A stretch of 47,250 nucleotides of DNA from Streptomyces mexicanus. GTDB lineage: Bacteria; Actinomycetota; Actinomycetes; Streptomycetales; Streptomycetaceae. The stretch's first letter is position 1; each line of letters opens with the position of its first letter. The notes under the pieces were generated by a model. It was not told where the DNA came from, did no database searches, and saw nothing but the letters and a program-made list of their open reading frames with translations. Of this stretch, positions 9,836 through 18,410 are shown one piece after another. The translations under genes were made by a program, and so were the position numbers. The stretch covers positions 551,634 through 598,883 of the forward strand of contig NZ_LR732544.1 of NCBI RefSeq assembly GCF_902506575.1, given 5' to 3'.

Positions 9836-10873
9836 ATGATCTTCACGAGCCAGGGGAGGGAGCGGTTCCTCGACGCCGTCAGCGGCTTCGAGACCGCTGT
9901 CCGTGAGCAGGACGCCGACCGGTCCCCGCAGGCGTTCCAGGAACTGCACCGCCGCTACCGCGAAGCGGACGAGCACGAGATCGAGCAGGCCGCGCCCCGG
10001 CTCGCCGCGCTGCTGCCCGCTGTGCCGCCCGGACCCCGCGGCGTGCTCGCCGTGGTGGTCGGCGCCTGCGTCGAGCGCGGCGCCGACCCGGTGCCCTGCG
10101 CACCGCACGTCTTCGACGGGCTTGCCGGGACACTCGCCGACGCCGCGACGTTCTGCGAGCGCTGGGCGGCGACCGGGGGTGGCGACCTGCCCGACCCGGA
10201 CGCCGGCGACCCCGAGCCCGGAGTCGTCGAGCGCACCGGCTGGGAGGCCGCCCAGGCCTGGTGGACGCTGCCGCAGTGGGAGATGGCGAGCGTGGCGATG
10301 CTCCAGGACCGCGCGGTGCGCACCGGGCTCGACACCGCCCGGCGCACCGAGCTGCTGCGCGCGCTGTCGGCCGTGGAGGAGTGCTCCGGGCGCCCCTTCA
10401 AATGCCTGGCCTACGCCCTGCTGGTGCTGGACGACGAGCCGCTCGTCGTCGTCCACCGCCGCAGCGGCACCGGCTACGCGCTGCGGATGCACGGCATCGG
10501 CGACAACTTCCAGCTGCACACCCTGCTCGCCGACGTGCTCGTGGGCGGCGGCCACCTGCCGGGGCGGGCCCCCTCCGCCCAGGAGGCCGCGGTCTGCCGC
10601 GACGCACCGGGCCAGGTCCCCACGACCGGCTCGTTCAACCTCGTCTCGCCCGACGGCGAGTGGATCTGGAACGAGGGCACGCCCAGCGACATACCCGTCG
10701 TCGACGGCGTCCGGCTGCTGGTTTTGGACCCGCCTCCGTACGAGCGCGGCTGGCCCGCGGGCCGGTTCTTCCCCGGCATGACGGGCGACCTGGTGCTCGA
10801 ACGCGTCCTCGACGCCGAGGAGAGCGCCCGGTGGGCGGCCCGGTGCGCACCGCCGCGCACCCCGGCCGGCTGA
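9836..10873 (+). CDS. Hypothetical protein, 345 aa
   Basis: I do not recognise a family. The protein is soluble, without signal peptide or membrane helices. It has an acidic helical N-terminal half and a beta-rich C-terminal half (KCLAYALLVLDDEPLVVVHRRSGTGYALRMHGIGDNFQLHTLLAD). Codon use is strongly Streptomyces-like over the full length, so it is a real gene. The ATG at 9836 has no Shine-Dalgarno, but TACTCT at 9824-9829 ends six bases upstream, suggesting a leaderless mRNA. The stop codon lies inside the first unit of a tandem repeat. It stands alone between the sdh terminator and a convergent uvrA-like gene. Confidence 0.75.
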   Translation: MIFTSQGRERFLDAVSGFETAVREQDADRSPQAFQELHRRYREADEHEIEQAAPRLAALLPAVPPGPRGVLAVVVGACVERGADPVPCAPHVFDGLAGTLADAATFCERWAATGGGDLPDPDAGDPEPGVVERTGWEAAQAWWTLPQWEMASVAMLQDRAVRTGLDTARRTELLRALSAVEECSGRPFKCLAYALLVLDDEPLVVVHRRSGTGYALRMHGIGDNFQLHTLLADVLVGGGHLPGRAPSAQEAAVCRDAPGQVPTTGSFNLVSPDGEWIWNEGTPSDIPVVDGVRLLVLDPPPYERGWPAGRFFPGMTGDLVLERVLDAEESARWAARCAPPRTPAG

Positions 10874-10956
10874 CCGCCGCAGGCACGGCCGGCTGACCGC
10901 CGCGCACCACGGCCGGCTGACCGCGGCAGGCACGGGCGGGTGACTGCCGCCGGCAC
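10864..10956. repeat. 23-24-bp tandem repeat, four copies
   Basis: Units at 10864-10886, 10887-10910, 10911-10933 and 10934-10956 share GGCCGGCTGACCGCCGC; the last is the most diverged. The first overlaps the final codons and the TGA of the preceding gene, so the array looks like duplications of that gene's end. Confidence 0.8.
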
Positions 10957-10972
10957 GGGCGGCCCGCCCGCC

Positions 10973-11001
10973 GGTGGCAACGGTGCGGCACCGTTGCCAC
11001 C
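10973..11001. terminator. Inverted repeat terminator between convergent genes
   Basis: A perfect 14-bp inverted repeat around a single central base (10987). It lies between the 3' ends of the 345-aa gene and the uvrA-like gene. Confidence 0.7.
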
Positions 11002-11026
11002 ACGGCCCCGCGCGCGGCCCCGCGCC

Positions 11027-11046
11027 GGCTGAGGCGCGCCTCAGCC
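11027..11046. terminator. 20-bp perfect palindrome overlapping the uvrA-like stop codon
   Basis: The sequence GGCTGAGGCGCGCCTCAGCC reads the same on both strands and includes the TGA of the minus-strand gene (11041-11043). It could be a second terminator element or a coincidence of base composition. Confidence 0.4.
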
Positions 11047-13371
11047 CAGGGCACGGGCCAGGTACGGCGCCGTCGCGCTCTCCTGCGCCCGCGCCACCTG
11101 CTCCGGCGGCCCGGACGCCACGATCCGGCCGCCCGCGTCTCCGCCGCCCGGGCCGAGGTCGATCACCCAGTCGGCACCGGCCACGACGGACATGTCGTGC
11201 TCGACGACGACCACGGTGTGCCCGGCGTCGACCAGCCCGTGCAACTGCCGCATCAGCACCTCGACGTCGGCCGGGTGCAGCCCGGTCGTCGGCTCGTCCA
11301 GCAGGTACAGGGTGTGTCCGCGGCGCCCGCGCTGCAGCTCGTTCGCCAGCTTGATGCGCTGCGCCTCGCCACCGGACAGCTCCGTCGCCGGCTGGCCCAG
11401 ACGCAGATAGCCGAGGCCGACGTCCAGGAGGGCGGCGAGGCTGCGGGCGACGGCCGGGGTGTCCGCGAAGAACTCGGCCGCGCCCTCCACCGTCAGGTCC
11501 AGCACCTGCGCGATGTTCCGCCCGCGGTGGGCCACCTCCAGGGTCTCCGGGTTGTAGCGGGCGCCGCCGCAGTCCGGGCAGGGGGCGTACGTGCTGGGCA
11601 GGGACAGCAGCTCGACGCTGACGAACCCCTCGCCCTGACACGTCTCGCACCGCCCACCGACCACGTTGAACGAGAAACGCCCGACCCCGTACCCGCGCCG
11701 GCGCGCCTCCTCGGTCCCCGCGAACACCTTCCGCACGGTGTCGAACAGCCCCGTGTAGGTGGCCAGGTTGGACCGCGGGGTCCGCCCGATCGGCCGCTGG
11801 TCCACGGACACCAGCCGTCCGACACCGGGCAGGTCCTCGGTGATCGCCCCGATCAGCGTCGACTTCCCGGACCCGGACACACCGGTGACCGCGGTGAGCG
11901 CGCCCAGCGGGAACGCGGCCGTCACCCCGCGCAGGTTGTGCCGGGTGACCGGCCCGACGGTCAGCTGCCCGCGCGGGGCACGGGCCGCGCGCGCCGGAGC
12001 GGGGGAGCGGCCGAACAGGTACCGGGCCGTCGCCGACTCCTCCACCTCCGCCAGCTCGGCCACCGGCCCGCTGTGCAGCACCCGGCCCCCGTGCTCCCCG
12101 GCGCGCGGACCGACGTCCACCACCCAGTCGGCGCCGCGCACCACCTCCAGGTGGTGCTCCACCACGAACACCGAGTTCCCGGCGGCCTTGAGCCGGCCCA
12201 GCACCCTGATCAGGGCCTCGGTGTCCGCCGGGTGCAGCCCCGCCGACGGCTCGTCCAGCACGTACACCACCCCGAACAGCCCCGAACGCAGCTGGGTGGC
12301 CAGCCGCAACCGCTGCAGCTCGCCCGCCGACAGGGTGGGCGCGGACCGGTCGAGGCTGAGATAGCCCAGGCCCAGCTCGACCACGGGGGCGATCCGGGAC
12401 TTCAGGTCGTCGGTGAGGACCCGGGCCACCTCGCTCGTGCCCTGCAACGTTCGAGCCAGCTCGGTCAGCGGCAGCGCGGCCAGCTCGGCGATGGTGCGCC
12501 CCGCGAAGGTGACCGCCAGCGCCTCGGGCCGCAGCCTGCTGCCACCGCAGTCCGGGCACGGTGCAAAGACGAGGAAACGCTCGGCCTTCGCCCGCAGCGC
12601 GGGGCTCTTGGAGTCGGCGAACGTCTTCAGCACATACCGGCGGGCGCTCATGTACGTGCCCTGGTAGGGCCGTTGGATCCGGTCGGCGTCCCGCACCGGG
12701 TGCACGGTGACCACCGGCTGCTCGTCCGTGAACAGGATCCACCGCCGCTGCTCGGCGGGCAGCTCGCGCCAGGGCCGGTCGACGTCGTACCCGAGCGCGT
12801 CGAGGATGTCCCGCAGGTTCTTGCCCTGCCAGGCACCCGGCCACGCGGCGATCGCGCCGTCCCGGATCGACAGCGACGGATCGGGGACGAGCAGTTCCTC
12901 GGTCGTGCGGTGCACCCGCCCGATCCCGTGGCACCGCGGGCACGCCCCGGCCGCCGTGTTCGGCGAGAACGCGTCCGACTCCAGCCGCTCGGCGCCCGGC
13001 GGGTACGTGCCCGCCCGGGAGAACAGCATCCGCAGCGAGTTGGACAGGTTCGTCACGGTCCCCACCGACGACCGCGACGTCGGTGCCGCCCGCCGCTGCT
13101 CCAGCGACACCGCCGGCGGCAGCCCGCTGATCTCCGCGACCTTCGGCGCCCCCACCTGGTGGATGAGCCGCCGCGCGTAGGGCGCCACCGACTCGAAGTA
13201 CCGCCGCTGCGCCTCCGCGTAGACGGTCCCGAACGCCAGCGACGACTTCCCCGACCCCGACACCCCGGTGAACACCACCAGCGCGTCCCGCGGAATGTCG
13301 ACGTCGACCCCTTGGAGGTTGTGCTCCCGGGCACCTCGGACGCGGACGAAAGGGTCGTGGGGGGTGTGCAT
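11041..13371 (-). CDS. UvrA-family ATPase paralogue (short form)
   Basis: A 776-aa protein with two ABC-ATPase halves: Walker A GVSGSGKSS (about residue 31) and GVSGSGKST, Walker B YVLDEPSAGLH and YLLDEPTTGLH, and signature motifs LSAGELQR and LSGGEAQR. The C-terminal zinc module CETC-x19-CPDC is intact, and CxxC pairs also occur in the N half. Canonical UvrA is about 940-1000 aa, so this is the shortened paralogue class (UvrA2/DrrC-like) linked to DNA-damage or drug tolerance. The ATG at 13371 has CCGGAG upstream. An in-frame extension to 13563 overlaps the neighbour's promoter and start and is not supported. Confidence 0.9.
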   Translation of the reverse strand: MHTPHDPFVRVRGAREHNLQGVDVDIPRDALVVFTGVSGSGKSSLAFGTVYAEAQRRYFESVAPYARRLIHQVGAPKVAEISGLPPAVSLEQRRAAPTSRSSVGTVTNLSNSLRMLFSRAGTYPPGAERLESDAFSPNTAAGACPRCHGIGRVHRTTEELLVPDPSLSIRDGAIAAWPGAWQGKNLRDILDALGYDVDRPWRELPAEQRRWILFTDEQPVVTVHPVRDADRIQRPYQGTYMSARRYVLKTFADSKSPALRAKAERFLVFAPCPDCGGSRLRPEALAVTFAGRTIAELAALPLTELARTLQGTSEVARVLTDDLKSRIAPVVELGLGYLSLDRSAPTLSAGELQRLRLATQLRSGLFGVVYVLDEPSAGLHPADTEALIRVLGRLKAAGNSVFVVEHHLEVVRGADWVVDVGPRAGEHGGRVLHSGPVAELAEVEESATARYLFGRSPAPARAARAPRGQLTVGPVTRHNLRGVTAAFPLGALTAVTGVSGSGKSTLIGAITEDLPGVGRLVSVDQRPIGRTPRSNLATYTGLFDTVRKVFAGTEEARRRGYGVGRFSFNVVGGRCETCQGEGFVSVELLSLPSTYAPCPDCGGARYNPETLEVAHRGRNIAQVLDLTVEGAAEFFADTPAVARSLAALLDVGLGYLRLGQPATELSGGEAQRIKLANELQRGRRGHTLYLLDEPTTGLHPADVEVLMRQLHGLVDAGHTVVVVEHDMSVVAGADWVIDLGPGGGDAGGRIVASGPPEQVARAQESATAPYLARALG

Positions 13372-13574
13372 GGTGGGGCTCCGGACGGGGCGGACACGGG
13401 TGGAACAGGCCGGGCGGACAAACCCCGCAAGTCTACGTCGCCGCTCCCCGCAGGGCGTGCGACGAGGATCATGCTGCGCCGAAGCACCACCACGCGCCCC
13501 CCGGGCCGAGGGATGCCGGAAAGTGCCCTTGGGCAATGACTGAGGCGTACGACCACCCCTCACGAGAGGAACAC

Positions 13575-14090
13575 ATGCTCATGAGCCGACGCATGGCCCG
13601 TCCCGCCGCCCTCGCCGCCGGAGCGGTGCTGCTCCCCTCGGGCCTGCTGGCGGCGAGCGCGACCGCCGCCACCGCCGCCCCCGCCAAGTACTCGCAGGCG
13701 GCTGCCGAGAAGCAGCTGAAACGGGCGGGCGTCACCTGGGTCTCGTCGGGCCGGTGCAGCAACCGGTACAACAAGAGGTGCACGTCCTTCGACCAGATCA
13801 ACAAGAGCACCGTCGCCGGCGTGATCGACTTCAAGAAGGCCAGCAAGTGCGCCGTGACGCTGACCGCCGGCACGGAGAAGGGGCACGCGTCGGGCACGTA
13901 CAGCCACTGGAACGGCTACAAGGTGGACATCAAGCTGACGTCGTGTGTGAACGCGTACATCACCCACAAGTTCCGGTACGTGGGCGAGCGCAAGGGTGAC
14001 CACGCGAAGCAGTACAAGTCCCCGGCGGGCAACATCTACGCCCGTGAGGGCTCGCACTGGGATGTGACCTACTACCGCGCCGCCCGCTGA
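13575..14090 (+). CDS. Secreted protein with M15/LAS-type zinc peptidase motifs
   Basis: A 171-aa exported protein: basic N terminus (MLMSRRMARP), hydrophobic alanine-rich core, cleavage probably after ATAA or TAA near residue 34. In the mature part, S-H111-W-N-G-Y-K-V-D118 fits the SHxxGxxxD zinc motif (His and Asp six residues apart) and E158-G-S-H161-W fits the ExxHW motif of M15/LAS D,D- or L,D-peptidases. I therefore infer a small cell-wall peptidase, although the fold is shorter than the classic Streptomyces R39/VanX types. Four mature cysteines may form disulfides. GAGAGGA at 13563-13569 supports the ATG at 13575. It is divergent from the uvrA-like gene. Confidence 0.75.
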   Translation: MLMSRRMARPAALAAGAVLLPSGLLAASATAATAAPAKYSQAAAEKQLKRAGVTWVSSGRCSNRYNKRCTSFDQINKSTVAGVIDFKKASKCAVTLTAGTEKGHASGTYSHWNGYKVDIKLTSCVNAYITHKFRYVGERKGDHAKQYKSPAGNIYAREGSHWDVTYYRAAR

Positions 14091-14096
14091 CGCGCA

Positions 14097-14132
14097 CCGG
14101 GCGGGGCCGGCCGTCGTGTCGGCCCCGCCCGG
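14097..14132. terminator. Bidirectional terminator, 13-bp perfect stem
   Basis: Arms 14097-14109 and 14120-14132 pair perfectly around a 10-base loop, in the 47-base gap between convergent genes. Confidence 0.8.
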
Positions 14133-14137
14133 CCGGG

Positions 14138-15136
14138 CTACGCGGTGAACAGCGCTGCCAGGCGCCGGTAGGAGTCCAGCAGGGCCTGCCGGTCGTAGGT
14201 GCTCGTGGTGACCAGGACCTCCTGGGCGCCGGTGTCCTTCAAAGCCGCCTCCAGCGCGTCGGCGACCTGCTCCTCGGTGCCGGTGATGTGGCCGGTCAGA
14301 CCCGACTCGTACAGCTCGCGTTCCTTGGCGGTCATCACCAGCGACTCGACCCGCTCGGCGGGCGGCAGGGGCGGGAACGTGCCGTGGGTGCGGGCGTGGG
14401 CCATGGACCAGGCCTCCGGCAGGAGGATCCGGCGTGCCTCGGCGGGGGTGGCGGCCACCGCGACGGTGCCGGAGATCACGACGTACGGCTCCGGCGCCCA
14501 GGCGGAGGGGCGGAAGGCCGCGCGGTAGCGGTCGATGCCGCGCAGCATCCGCTCCCGGTCGCGCAGGTCGCCGATGACCATCGGCAGGCCCGCGCGGGCC
14601 GCGATCACCGCGCCCTCACCCATCGCCAATACGAACGGCGGCACCCGCAGTCCCTCGCTGGGCCGCGCGTGCGCCCCGGTGGGGGAGGTGCCCGCGAACC
14701 AGGCCGGCAGGTCCGCCAGCTGGGCCGCGAAGTCCTCGGCCGCGTGCTTGTCCCGGCCCAGCGCCTTGCGCACGCCGTCGGTGAAGCCCACCGAGCGGCC
14801 GAGCCCCATGTCGATGCGCCCCGGGTACAGCGACTCCAGCACGCCGAACTGCTCGGCGACGACCAGCGGCTGGTGGTTGGGCAGCATCACCCCGCCCGTG
14901 CCCACCCGGATCGTGCGGGTGGCCGCGGCGACGGCGGCGGCCAGCACGGTCGGCGCGGAACCGGCGACACCGGGCACCCCGTGGTGCTCCGACACCCAGA
15001 AACGGTGGTAGCCGAGCCGCTCCGCCTGCCGGGCCAGCGCCACCGTGTCCCGCAAAGCCTCGGCGGCCGGACGTCCCTCCCGGGTGCGGGAGCGGTCGAG
15101 GACGGAGAAGCGCACGGACGCGATCAGGGAACTCAC
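14138..15136 (-). CDS. LLM-class (luciferase-like) flavin-dependent oxidoreductase
   Basis: A 332-aa TIM-barrel protein of the bacterial luciferase family, closest in look to the MsnO8-like subgroup. Indicators are LARQAERLGYHRFWVSEHHGVP near the N terminus, RTIRVGTGGVMLPNHQPLVVAEQFGVLESLYPGRIDMGLGRS in the middle, and the C-terminal ITGTEEQVADALEA. It should use reduced FMN (or F420) with an unknown substrate. The start is GTG 15136, with only a weak GAAAG upstream. It is a single gene on its strand, convergent with the M15-like gene. Confidence 0.92.
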   Translation of the reverse strand: MSSLIASVRFSVLDRSRTREGRPAAEALRDTVALARQAERLGYHRFWVSEHHGVPGVAGSAPTVLAAAVAAATRTIRVGTGGVMLPNHQPLVVAEQFGVLESLYPGRIDMGLGRSVGFTDGVRKALGRDKHAAEDFAAQLADLPAWFAGTSPTGAHARPSEGLRVPPFVLAMGEGAVIAARAGLPMVIGDLRDRERMLRGIDRYRAAFRPSAWAPEPYVVISGTVAVAATPAEARRILLPEAWSMAHARTHGTFPPLPPAERVESLVMTAKERELYESGLTGHITGTEEQVADALEAALKDTGAQEVLVTTSTYDRQALLDSYRRLAALFTA

Positions 15137-15175
15137 ACATCTTTCAACGACCGGGAGCGGCCATGATTCCCGGGG

Positions 15176-15210
15176 CCGTGCCGGGCCGGGCCGGGCCGGG
15201 CCGTGCCGCG
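15176..15210. repeat. 5-bp tandem repeat (CCGGG/CCGTG)
   Basis: Seven consecutive pentamers (CCGTG, four CCGGG, CCGTG, CCGCG) lie in the intergenic region upstream of the flavin oxidoreductase gene. Confidence 0.6.
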
Positions 15211-15260
15211 ACAGGGCGGGCCGGGAGAGCGAGGCGGCGGCCCGTGGAGCCAGGCGACGG

Positions 15261-15494
15261 TCAGGGCGCGGTGCCGTCCGGTTCCGGGCCCCAGTACTCC
15301 GGTCCGCCGCCGCGCCAGTCGATCAGCGGGGAGACCGCGACGTCCGCGGGGTCCACCTCCAGCCCGGCGCGGCGCAGGAACTCGGCGACGTCCGCGACGT
15401 TGTAGGCCAGCCCCAGGATCTCGCCGTTCACGCGCACGCGCCGACCGCCCGTCGGGGACGGCGGGTGCACGGTCACGGGCAGCGCTCCGGACAT
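15261..15494 (-). CDS. Small conserved-looking hypothetical protein, 77 aa
   Basis: The frame has near-complete GC at third positions and a plausible fold: RVRVNGEILGLAYNVADVAEF is a beta-beta-alpha start, and the acidic proline-rich tail (WRGGGPEYWGPEPDGTAP) resembles small cytoplasmic Streptomyces proteins. No domain is recognised. There is no Shine-Dalgarno before the ATG at 15494; GATGCT on the minus strand ends six bases upstream, suggesting leaderless expression. It is divergent from the HAD phosphatase gene and shares a short (91-base) intergenic region with it. Confidence 0.65.
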   Translation of the reverse strand: MSGALPVTVHPPSPTGGRRVRVNGEILGLAYNVADVAEFLRRAGLEVDPADVAVSPLIDWRGGGPEYWGPEPDGTAP

Positions 15495-15573
15495 GTTCCC
15501 AGCATCGGGCGCCCGGGCCGCTCACGCATCCGGACATCGTCCCGGCGTCGTCCGGGGGTGTCCCGGCGCCGTC

Positions 15574-15579
15574 TAGGGT
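15574..15579 (+). promoter_or_regulatory. -10 element (TAGGGT) of leaderless HAD gene
   Basis: The hexamer ends six bases upstream of the GTG start at 15586, which has no Shine-Dalgarno. Confidence 0.45.
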
Positions 15580-15585
15580 GGCGTC

Positions 15586-16125
15586 GTGACGGACAGCAGC
15601 AGCACCACGGGCGGCAGCACGCCGGGCGGCGGTTCGACGGACCGCGGCGAACGGCCCCTGGCCGTGTTCGACCTGGACAACACCCTCGCCGACACCGCGC
15701 ACCGGCAGCGGTTCCTGCGGCGGCGGCCCCGGGACTGGGACGGCTTCTTCGCCGCCGCGCCCGCGGACCCGCCGATCCCCGAGGGCGTCACGCTGGCCCG
15801 CGACAGCGCGCGCGAGTGCGAGGTCGTGTACCTCACCGGGCGGCCCGAGCGCTGCCGCCGGGACACGCTCGACTGGCTCGCCGCCCACGGACTGCCCCCG
15901 GGGCCCGTCCACATGCGGCGCGACGAGGACCGCAGGCCCGCCCGCCGCACCAAACTGGAGATCCTGCGCCGGCTCGGCCGCGACCGGGAGATCCGCGTCC
16001 TCGTGGACGACGACGAGCTGGTGTGCGACGACGCCGAGCGGGCGGGGTTCCGCGTGCTGCGCGCCCGCTGGGCCGCCGCGTCCACGGAGCTGCGGGACGC
16101 GCAGGAGCGCGAAGGCCGCACCTGA
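15586..16125 (+). CDS. HAD-superfamily phosphatase (polynucleotide kinase-type phosphatase fold)
   Basis: A 179-aa HAD hydrolase. Motif I is FDLDNTLADT (nucleophile Asp and acid Asp), motif II is VVYLTGRPE, and the C-terminal acidic motif is VLVDDDELVCDDAERAGF. The R-R-P-R-D-W-D-G-F-F segment after motif I resembles the phosphatase domain of T4 polynucleotide kinase-like proteins. The first 20 residues are Ser/Gly/Thr-rich and disordered. The GTG at 15586 lacks a ribosome site; TAGGGT (15574-15579) ends six bases before it. The substrate is unknown. It precedes the polyamine-type ABC genes, with a 123-base gap. Confidence 0.85.
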   Translation: MTDSSSTTGGSTPGGGSTDRGERPLAVFDLDNTLADTAHRQRFLRRRPRDWDGFFAAAPADPPIPEGVTLARDSARECEVVYLTGRPERCRRDTLDWLAAHGLPPGPVHMRRDEDRRPARRTKLEILRRLGRDREIRVLVDDDELVCDDAERAGFRVLRARWAAASTELRDAQEREGRT

Positions 16126-16248
16126 GCGGCAACCCGGGACCAGGAGCCGACCCGCGTACGGCCGCAGCAGGACCCGGCGGCCCGCGCACGACCGGGGCAG
16201 GACCCCCGACGCCCGCTGAACCGCCCCCGTCCCCCTGGGAGTCACGCC

Positions 16249-17448
16249 GTGCGCCTCACCCGAAGCATCCGGGCGGCCGTCGCCGCCGCCCTGCTCCTCG
16301 CCGCCACCGCCTGCGGATCCTCCGGCGGCGGTGGCGGCTCCGCGTCCACCGGCCTGAACCCGCCCGACCTGAAGGCGCCGACGAAGCTCGGCAAGCCCGA
16401 GGGTCAGGTCAACCTGATCGCCTGGGCCGGCTACGTCGAGGACGGTTCCAACGACCCCAAGGTCGACTGGGTCAGCGACTTCGAGAAGCAGACCGGCTGC
16501 CAGGTCCGCTCCAAGGTCGCGGCCAGCTCAGACGAGATGGTCAAGCTGATGAAGACCGGCGAGTACGACGCCGTCTCCGCCTCCGGCGACGCCTCCCTGC
16601 GCCTGATCGCCTCCGGCGACGCCGCCCCGGTCAACACCGACCTCGTGCCGAACTACAAGGACGTCTTCCCCGACCTGAAGATGCAGCCCTGGAACTCCGT
16701 CAAGGGCACGGCCTACGGCATCCCGCACGGGCGCGGCGCCAACCTGCTGATGTACAACACCGCGAAGGTGAAACCGGCCCCCACCTCCTGGTCGGCCGTC
16801 TTCGACGGCGCCTCCGCGTACAAGGGCCACGTCACGGCGTACGACTCGCCCATCTACATCGCCGACGCCGCCCTGTACCTGAAGGCCACCAAGCCCGAGC
16901 TGAAGATCAAGGACCCCTACGCGCTGGACCAGAAGCAGTTCGACGCCGCCGTGGACCTGCTCAAGCAGCAGAACAAGAACGTCGGCGAGTACTGGAGCGA
17001 CTACTTGAAGGAGGTCTCCGCGTTCAAGAGCGGCGACTCCGTGATCGGCACCACTTGGCAGGTGATCGCCAACCTCGCCGCCTCCGAAGGCGCGAAGGTC
17101 AAGGCGTTCGTGCCGAAGGAGGGATCCACCGGCTGGTCCGACACCTGGATGGTCTCCGCCAAGGCCAAGCACCCGACCTGCGCCTACAAGTGGCTGGACT
17201 GGATCGTCTCCCCGAAGGTCAACGCCCAGGTCGCCGAGTACTTCGGCGAGGCCCCGGCCAACGCCAAGGCGTGCGAGCAGACCAGCGACAAGAGCTTCTG
17301 CGCCACCTACCACGCCGGCGACACCGCCTACTGGAAGCGGATCGCCTTCTGGAACACGCCCATCGAGCAGTGCCTGGACGGCCGCACCGACGTCAAGTGC
17401 GTCCCGTACGCGAAGTGGGTGCAGGCCTGGACCGAGATCAAGGGCTGA
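16249..17448 (+). CDS. ABC transporter substrate-binding lipoprotein, spermidine/putrescine (PotD) type
   Basis: A 399-aa extracytoplasmic binding protein. The signal peptide ends in a lipobox, LAATAC, with Cys22 the lipid-anchored residue, followed by a Gly/Ser linker. The mature domain has PotD/PotF-like features: VNLIAWAGYVEDG, GEYDAVSASGDASLRLIASGDAAPV, YGIPHGRGANLLMYN and a C-terminal YKWLDWIVSPKVNAQVAEYFGEAP. The GTG start at 16249 has GGGAG at 16237-16241. It is separated from the first permease gene by three bases, so it forms an operon. The ligand is probably a polyamine or related amine, by family only. Confidence 0.88.
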   Translation: MRLTRSIRAAVAAALLLAATACGSSGGGGGSASTGLNPPDLKAPTKLGKPEGQVNLIAWAGYVEDGSNDPKVDWVSDFEKQTGCQVRSKVAASSDEMVKLMKTGEYDAVSASGDASLRLIASGDAAPVNTDLVPNYKDVFPDLKMQPWNSVKGTAYGIPHGRGANLLMYNTAKVKPAPTSWSAVFDGASAYKGHVTAYDSPIYIADAALYLKATKPELKIKDPYALDQKQFDAAVDLLKQQNKNVGEYWSDYLKEVSAFKSGDSVIGTTWQVIANLAASEGAKVKAFVPKEGSTGWSDTWMVSAKAKHPTCAYKWLDWIVSPKVNAQVAEYFGEAPANAKACEQTSDKSFCATYHAGDTAYWKRIAFWNTPIEQCLDGRTDVKCVPYAKWVQAWTEIKG

Positions 17449-17451
17449 GCC

Positions 17452-18369
17452 GTGACCGCCACCGCCCCGGCACCGCAGGCCGACCCGGCCGCCGGACCGC
17501 GCCCGCCAGGCGCCGTCCGGCGGCTGGCCGGAGCCCTGCACCGCCGCCCCCGGCTGCGCCTGTCCCTGCTGCTGGCCGCCCCGCTGCTGTGGCTGGCCGT
17601 GCTCTACCTCGGCTCGCTCGCCGTGCTGTTCGTCTCCGCGTTCTGGACGACGAACTCCTTCACCTCCCAGGTCGTCAAGGTCTGGTCCACCGACAACGTC
17701 CGCGCCCTGTTCACCACCCCGGTCTACCGCGAGGTGATCGTGCGCAGCGTCGCCGTCGCGCTCGCCGTCACGGTGCTGTGCGCGGTGATCGCCTTTCCGC
17801 TGGCGTTCTTCACCGCGCGGGTGGCCCGGCCGAGGTGGCGCCCGCTGCTGGTGGTGGCCATCCTCACCCCGCTGTGGGCGAGTTACCTGGTCAAGGTGTA
17901 CGCCTGGCGGCTGATCCTGTCCGAGGGCGGCCTCGCGGACTGGATGCTCAGACCCTTCGGGCTCTCCGGGCCCGGGTTCGGGCTGCCGGCGGCCGTGCTG
18001 ACGCTGACGTACCTGTGGCTGCCGTACATGATCCTGCCGGTCCACACCGCGCTGGAGCAGCTGCCGGCGGGCCTGCTCGACGCCTCCGCCGACCTGGGCG
18101 CCCGGCCCGGGCGCACCTTCCGGTCGGTGGTGCTGCCCCTGGTGCTGCCGTCGGTCGCGGCCGGCTCGGTGTTCACCTTCTCGCTCAGTCTCGGTGACTA
18201 CATCACCGTGCAGATCGTCGGTGGCAAGACCCAGCTCATCGGCAACCTCGTGTACTCCAACATCGAGCTGAACCTGCCCATGGCGGCCGCCCTCGGCCTC
18301 GTCCCGGTCGTCGTCATCGTGCTCTACCTGCTGGCGATGCGCCGCACCGGCGCGCTCAGCAGCCTCTGA
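17452..18369 (+). CDS. ABC transporter permease, PotB type
   Basis: A 305-aa protein with six predicted membrane helices after a proline-rich cytoplasmic N terminus of about 40 residues. The EAA-like cytoplasmic loop is LPAGLLDASADLGARPGRTFRSVVLP. The GTG at 17452 starts three bases after the binding-protein stop. It pairs with the next gene to form the membrane channel of a polyamine-type importer. Confidence 0.9.
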   Translation: MTATAPAPQADPAAGPRPPGAVRRLAGALHRRPRLRLSLLLAAPLLWLAVLYLGSLAVLFVSAFWTTNSFTSQVVKVWSTDNVRALFTTPVYREVIVRSVAVALAVTVLCAVIAFPLAFFTARVARPRWRPLLVVAILTPLWASYLVKVYAWRLILSEGGLADWMLRPFGLSGPGFGLPAAVLTLTYLWLPYMILPVHTALEQLPAGLLDASADLGARPGRTFRSVVLPLVLPSVAAGSVFTFSLSLGDYITVQIVGGKTQLIGNLVYSNIELNLPMAAALGLVPVVVIVLYLLAMRRTGALSSL

Positions 18370-18410
18370 CCGCCCTCACCCGTCCGTCGTCCCAGGGGGT
18401 GTCCCCCGTC

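Noticed and set aside
9650..12943. 1097-codon minus-strand open frame
   Set aside because: It spans the real 345-aa gene and part of the uvrA-like gene in a wrong frame; the product is Arg/Ala/Gly-rich without domains.
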